A program made the position numbers and the translations under genes. The notes beneath the pieces are model-generated. The model was not told the origin of the DNA and searched no databases. It was given only the letters and a program-made list of their open reading frames with translations. Of a stretch of 64,000 nt of DNA, positions 60,399 to 64,000 are shown piece by piece. Position 1 is the stretch's first letter. Each line of letters opens with the position of its first letter. The DNA is taken from positions 1-64,000 of the forward strand of contig CAJUAL010000006.1 in assembly GCA_910584405.1 (NCBI GenBank). The letters are read 5' to 3'. This stretch comes from an uncultured Vampirovibrio sp. (GTDB lineage Bacteria > Cyanobacteriota > Vampirovibrionia > Gastranaerophilales > Gastranaerophilaceae).

Positions 60399-61080
60399 AT
60401 TTTAACTCTTTTTTCCACGTATATAAAAAATAAATTGATAAAATAAAATAAATTCCCCACATTAGAATTGTTGCAAAACAATTTGAGCCGTTTTGATAAG
60501 CTTCAATCCACATTATTGTAGATAATCCGTTTACAATAAACCACAGGTACCACTGTTCGATACATCTTTTAATTGTCAGAATTAAACCTCCGACTGAAAG
60601 CACTGAGGTAACAGCATCAATAACAGGGTTTGCATCGTGTAAGTTTTTTAAGACAAAATAACAAATTACACATGCTAATGTCAAAACTGTACCATAAATT
60701 ATTTGTTCTTTTTTTTGTAGATAGGTTTTAATAATTTCTTGAGAATCTTTTTTTAAGTGTTTGCTCCAGCGAAATATACCAAAAATCTGCATCGGGAAAT
60801 AATATGCCAGATAAAGGGCTAAATTTCCGTATAAACCGTTTTTCCAAGCTAAATAACTATAGCAAAGTGTTCCGCAAATTCCTATAATATAACACGAAAT
60901 CTTTCCTTTTCCTGCCAGTATTGTGTAGCTTATTCCACAAACCGCAGAAATAAGTGCTATTTTTGTATCGTTCATGCAAAGTGAAATAACTGTAATTAGC
61001 AATATTGTCAGAGGAAAAAGTATCCGTTCAACTTTCCCCCAGCCGCTTAATTCTTTTTTTATAAACTCGATTATTTTCAT
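60388..61080 (-). CDS. pnuC: Nicotinamide riboside transporter PnuC
   Basis: 230 residues with about seven membrane helices. Family signatures LYGNLALYLAYYFPMQIFGIF-like segment (about 82-100) and EQWYLWFIVNGLSTIMWI near 175-190. It imports nicotinamide riboside for NAD synthesis. Tail-to-tail overlap with the TolC-like gene (11 bp). Confidence 0.9.
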   Translation of the reverse strand: MKIIEFIKKELSGWGKVERILFPLTILLITVISLCMNDTKIALISAVCGISYTILAGKGKISCYIIGICGTLCYSYLAWKNGLYGNLALYLAYYFPMQIFGIFRWSKHLKKDSQEIIKTYLQKKEQIIYGTVLTLACVICYFVLKNLHDANPVIDAVTSVLSVGGLILTIKRCIEQWYLWFIVNGLSTIMWIEAYQNGSNCFATILMWGIYFILSIYFLYTWKKELKSKA

Positions 61081-61167
61081 TAGTGTTATTATAACGTAAA
61101 TTTTATGGTAATGGAATATTTACTTTTTACTTTGTGTGCGGTCTACTTATAGTAGAGAATTAATAAA

Positions 61168-62157
61168 ATGCCGATATCAAGTGTTACCAACAAAATATTT
61201 ACCAATAAAGCCGTATTAAAGGGTTTAGAAAAAGTTTCCGGACACGGGATAAGTTTTTCTGCTACAACAGCATTGTTTATGTCAACAATTGTACGTCCTT
61301 ATGCTATATATAAAACTCCTGATGTTGAAAAAGAGAATAAGCAGTATGCAATGTCAAATTCTATAGCGTCAGGTCTTATAAAGTTCGGGATAGTTGAATC
61401 TGTAGCGCTTCCTATTGAGTGTATGGTAAAGAAAATTGATGAAAATCCTGAAAAATACTTGAAAAAAACTACAATAAAGACATTAAAAAATGGTGCTGAT
61501 GAACTTGCTAAATCTAAAAGTTATAATTTAATAACACAATTTATGAAACTTGGTACAGGATTTATTACGGCTGTTCCGAAAACTATCCTGACGCTGGCTT
61601 TAATACCTGTTATTATGGATAAATTATTTAAGAACAAGGATAAACAATCCGGGGATAACGTGCAACCTTCTCAGGTGCAAAAATCAGGCAAAAATACGAA
61701 TTTTACGGGCTTGGCAAGAGGTATTACAGGAATTATCGATAATCCTAAGGTTCAAAAACTTGCACTAAAATATCAGGATAAAGACAAAGATATTGCAAAA
61801 CATATGACTGCTGCGACTGATTTATTATTAACCGGTTCGTTTGCAATTTTAACCGATAGGAGTAAAAAAATTAAAGAAGACCGTAAAAAAGCTTTGATTT
61901 ATAACAATGTAATCTCAACCGGTATAACCTTGGCACTTGGTTATGGAATAGATAGTGTTATTAAAAATAAGACCGAAAAATTTGTTAATAAGTTCAAGCA
62001 AATGAATATTCATGATCCGAAAGTCTTAAAATATATTGAAGGTATAAATATAATTCGTCCTGCTGTAATTTTTGCGGGAATTTATTACGGAATTTTACCG
62101 ATATTTTCAACTTATATGGCAGAACGTATTGATAAGTATATTCAAAAACACAAATGA
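61168..62157 (+). CDS. Leader-tagged membrane-associated protein
   Basis: 329 residues. Leader MPISSVTNKIFTNK and later GHGISFSATTALF (about 26-40). Hydrophobic segments at about 33-48, 130-150, 215-228 and 290-315. No recognised family. Its last 16 bases overlap the ogt gene in the opposite direction. Confidence 0.55.
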   Translation: MPISSVTNKIFTNKAVLKGLEKVSGHGISFSATTALFMSTIVRPYAIYKTPDVEKENKQYAMSNSIASGLIKFGIVESVALPIECMVKKIDENPEKYLKKTTIKTLKNGADELAKSKSYNLITQFMKLGTGFITAVPKTILTLALIPVIMDKLFKNKDKQSGDNVQPSQVQKSGKNTNFTGLARGITGIIDNPKVQKLALKYQDKDKDIAKHMTAATDLLLTGSFAILTDRSKKIKEDRKKALIYNNVISTGITLALGYGIDSVIKNKTEKFVNKFKQMNIHDPKVLKYIEGINIIRPAVIFAGIYYGILPIFSTYMAERIDKYIQKHK

Positions 62158-62651
62158 TTTTTTTCAAGTTCAAGTAATTTAATTTTCTTATCCAAACCTC
62201 CCGCATAACCTGTGAGATTTCCGTTTGAACCTATTACTCTGTGACATGGAATTATTATTGATACGGGATTGTGACCGACAGCTCCACCGACAGCTTGTGC
62301 TGACATTTTTTCTTTACCGAATTGTTTTGCTATTTGCTGTGCAATTTTTCCGTAGGTTGTAGTCTGTCCGTATGGAATTTTACAAAGAATTTCCCAAACT
62401 GCTTTTTGAAACTCTGTTCCTCTTGGTGCCAGCGGAATTTCTGAGGTTTCAGGTTTTTTATTTTGGAAATATCTGTCTAACCAGTTTGTGGTTTTAATAA
62501 AAATTTCAAGGTCAGGTTGTTCTTTTAATTCTGATTTTATGGAGCTTAAAAAATATTTTTGCCCTTCAATCCATAATCCTATTAAGTTTTCACTCTCACT
62601 TGCCATTGTTATTTTGCCCACTGGCGAATTGTAAGTTGATTTGTACAGCAT
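62142..62651 (-). CDS. ogt: Methylated-DNA--protein-cysteine methyltransferase
   Basis: 169 residues from ATG 62651; the longer ORF start at 62759 would run through the prepilin gene end. The active-site IIIPCHRVIG (Cys136), the helix AQAVGGAVGHNP and the late GNLTGYAGGLDKK are conserved. It repairs O6-alkylguanine by taking the alkyl group onto its cysteine, once per molecule. Confidence 0.95.
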   Translation of the reverse strand: MLYKSTYNSPVGKITMASESENLIGLWIEGQKYFLSSIKSELKEQPDLEIFIKTTNWLDRYFQNKKPETSEIPLAPRGTEFQKAVWEILCKIPYGQTTTYGKIAQQIAKQFGKEKMSAQAVGGAVGHNPVSIIIPCHRVIGSNGNLTGYAGGLDKKIKLLELEKNHLCF

Positions 62652-62671
62652 ATTTTTATTATACTGAAAAA

Positions 62672-63406
62672 TTATTTTATAGGATATCCTGATGGAATTT
62701 GCCAGCCGTTTTGGTAAATCCAGGATGCGCAATACATTCCAGAACCTGTAGCTGAACAATCGTTTTTGATTACATTGTGTCCTTTATCTGCGCCATAAGG
62801 TGTGATTGAGTCAGCTTGCTCATTTCTTACTAAGAAAAATACATCATGACCAAATCTGTTAGGCTTTTCTGAGCCGTTTATGTCAATAATAATAATTTTG
62901 TCGTTATCGGCTGCGACTCCGTATGTTGGTGAAAATCCAAATACATATAAAATACCGTCCATTGAAATAAATGGTGTTCTATCATTGTTAAACGGAGAAT
63001 TGTAACTTCCGTTAGTAGTTCCGTTAAGATAAATCCATCCGCTGTTCTTTCCGGTATATCTGCAATCAGCCGGAGTTAAGCATATTTTCATAACTTTCAT
63101 ATAAGGGCTGAAATATTTTTTGACAAATTCTTCTTTAGGTAATGTTTTGTCCCAGGTTTCAAGTTCGCCATTCTCGCTTTCAGATAGTTTTATTGCCTGA
63201 TTTATTGTCGATACTGCCTTTTTTAACTTGCTTTCGATAACTCTTTTTTTATGTGCTGTCATTAAGTTCGGTATTGTCATTGCTGCAACCACCCCGATAA
63301 TACCGAGAGTTATTAAAACCTCAGCTAACGTAAAAGCAGGTTTAGTTACTGTTTGTAGCGAAGTTACGTGCGTAGCACCCTCAGCTAGCGTAAAACTTTT
63401 TTTCAT
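62672..63406 (-). CDS. Prepilin-like protein with duplicated FTLAE leader
   Basis: 244 residues. It begins MKKSFTLAEGATHVTS and only 18 residues later the true prepilin helix starts (KPAFTLAEVLITLGIIG). DNA at 63341-63398 shows the duplicated CCTCAGCTAxCGTAAAA around inserted sequence. The globular part has Cys pairs (ICLTPADCRY; NDCSATGSGMYCASW). It is divergent from the HTH gene at 63515. Whether the product is still processed is unclear. Confidence 0.85.
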   Translation of the reverse strand: MKKSFTLAEGATHVTSLQTVTKPAFTLAEVLITLGIIGVVAAMTIPNLMTAHKKRVIESKLKKAVSTINQAIKLSESENGELETWDKTLPKEEFVKKYFSPYMKVMKICLTPADCRYTGKNSGWIYLNGTTNGSYNSPFNNDRTPFISMDGILYVFGFSPTYGVAADNDKIIIIDINGSEKPNRFGHDVFFLVRNEQADSITPYGADKGHNVIKNDCSATGSGMYCASWIYQNGWQIPSGYPIK

Positions 63407-63441
63407 ATATTCTCCTATTTTAATAATAAATTGAATTATTC

Positions 63442-63472
63442 ATTATTTTATTGAATTATTCAATAAAATAAT
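63442..63472. promoter_or_regulatory. Perfect 31-bp palindrome between prepilin and HTH genes
   Basis: Two perfect 15-bp arms (first arm ATTATTTTATTGAAT) around a single T. An extra TTGAATTATTCA precedes at 63431. Candidate operator for the HTH protein at 63515. Confidence 0.75.
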
Positions 63473-63514
63473 ACAAGTTATTTATTTCATTGTCAATAAT
63501 ATATACTTTAAATT

Positions 63515-63742
63515 ATGGATATAACTAATTGGAATAACGATGAAATAATGCGTCTTGTAATGGCAAAAGGACATGTTACGCAAAAGATGCTTTTAGAAAA
63601 CTTAAAGAAACCGGACGGAGAAGTAATTCCGCAGAGCACATTTTCGTGTAAAATCCGCAGAAATGCACTAAAACTTGAGGAGTTTCAGAAGATTTGCCAA
63701 ATTTTGGGTTATTCCATTAAACTTGAACGTCTTGAAAAGTAA
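63515..63742 (+). CDS. Small HTH protein divergent from a prepilin gene
   Basis: 75 residues. HTH pattern GHVTQKMLLENLKKPDGEVI, then SCKIRRNALKLEEFQKICQI and LGYSIKLERLEK. It closely parallels the gene at 58877 in size, arrangement and the C-terminal ILGY phrase. Likely regulator of the prepilin gene at 62672. Confidence 0.75.
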   Translation: MDITNWNNDEIMRLVMAKGHVTQKMLLENLKKPDGEVIPQSTFSCKIRRNALKLEEFQKICQILGYSIKLERLEK

Positions 63743-64000
63743 TTATTTGACTGCACCCCAAGCTTTAACATCTCCCCGCTCGTAACGAATAAGATAGTAT
63801 GAACCGCTTGGAATATATTCAATGGATGCTTCCTGATAAATATCTTGGTCTTCGTTAACAGGCGGTAAGCCTGTTTTTGCTCTTTTTTGATTAGTTTTTT
63901 CTATTTCACGTTTTTCTTTTTTCTCTTTTTTTAAAGATTTTTTATCACGAACAACTTCGTATTGTGACATGTCTATTTCAACTTTAAAAACGGGAATAAT
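63743..64000 (-). CDS. Basic protein, probably cut by the window edge
   Basis: The reading frame is open through 64000 (IIPVFKVEID before the first internal Met at 63970). No RBS precedes that Met, so the gene probably starts outside the window. The visible part is a Lys/Glu-rich helix followed by IEYIPSGSYYLIRYERGDV. Family not recognised. Confidence 0.5.
   Translation of the reverse strand: MIPVFKVEIDMSQYEVVRDKKSLKKEKKEKREIEKTNQKRAKTGLPPVNEDQDIYQEASIEYIPSGSYYLIRYERGDVKAWGAVK

Noticed and set aside
63442..63472. Terminator
   Set aside because: The palindrome lacks GC content and lies between divergent 5' ends, so an operator fits better.

Overview
The window is AT-rich and looks like the chromosome of a gut-type, fermentative, non-photosynthetic relative of cyanobacteria (Gastranaerophilales / Vampirovibrionia-like). 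This assignment is an inference. It rests on several prepilin-like proteins with the FTLAEVLITLGIIG start, a HydE hydrogenase maturase, SpmA/SpmB, PnuC, a TolC-type outer membrane protein, and many cytosolic-looking proteins that share a short N-terminal leader ending in an aromatic-x-Gly/Ser motif (for example SFTG, NFTG, YFTG). No 16S rRNA is present to confirm it.

Layout. (1) 1-700: a prepilin-like gene cut by the window edge, divergent from an XRE regulator. (2) About 793-12960: an integrated element next to tRNA-Gln, with a large serine recombinase, a replication-protein-like gene, a small resolvase, an XRE gene with its palindromic operator, an unknown three-gene operon with a PD-(D/E)xK-like member, an AlbA_2 ATPase-like regulator, a HhH/nuclease-like protein and a frameshifted zinc-binding gene. 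The right end was not located. (3) 13.1-18.1 kb: chromosomal genes, tRNA-fMet, a decayed MarR/cupin-like locus and an aminotransferase-GNAT fusion. (4) 18.3-28.2 kb: a cluster of leader-tagged proteins, including a protein-kinase-like protein, an HEFGH zinc-protease-like protein, an Asp-rich repeat protein, an ankyrin protein and a three-gene AAA+ operon. (5) 28.2-35.5 kb: hydE and an envelope operon (vWA, FHA-like polytopic membrane protein, TonB-C-like, TPR-glycosyltransferase).

(6) 35.57-45.38 kb: a clearly bounded 9.8-kb integrative element in tRNA-Thr, with perfect 44-bp attachment repeats, paired arm-type sites and a tyrosine integrase. It carries a SAM-I riboswitch with its own terminator ahead of an excisionase/AlpA-like gene, a candidate type I toxin-antitoxin pair (29-residue hydrophobic peptide with a convergent antisense RNA), a possible HEPN-type pair and a five-gene envelope cargo operon. 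(7) 45.5-64 kb: housekeeping genes (pgk, spmAB, fusA, M20 peptidase, malQ, acyl-CoA ligase, tRNA-Pro, tolC-like, pnuC, ogt), more leader-tagged proteins and two further prepilin-like genes, each divergent from a tiny HTH gene across a long palindrome.

The most promising new biology is the SAM riboswitch placed to control an excisionase-like gene, the compact type I toxin-antitoxin near attR, the leader shared by unrelated enzymes and effector-like proteins, and the repeated prepilin/HTH/palindrome module.
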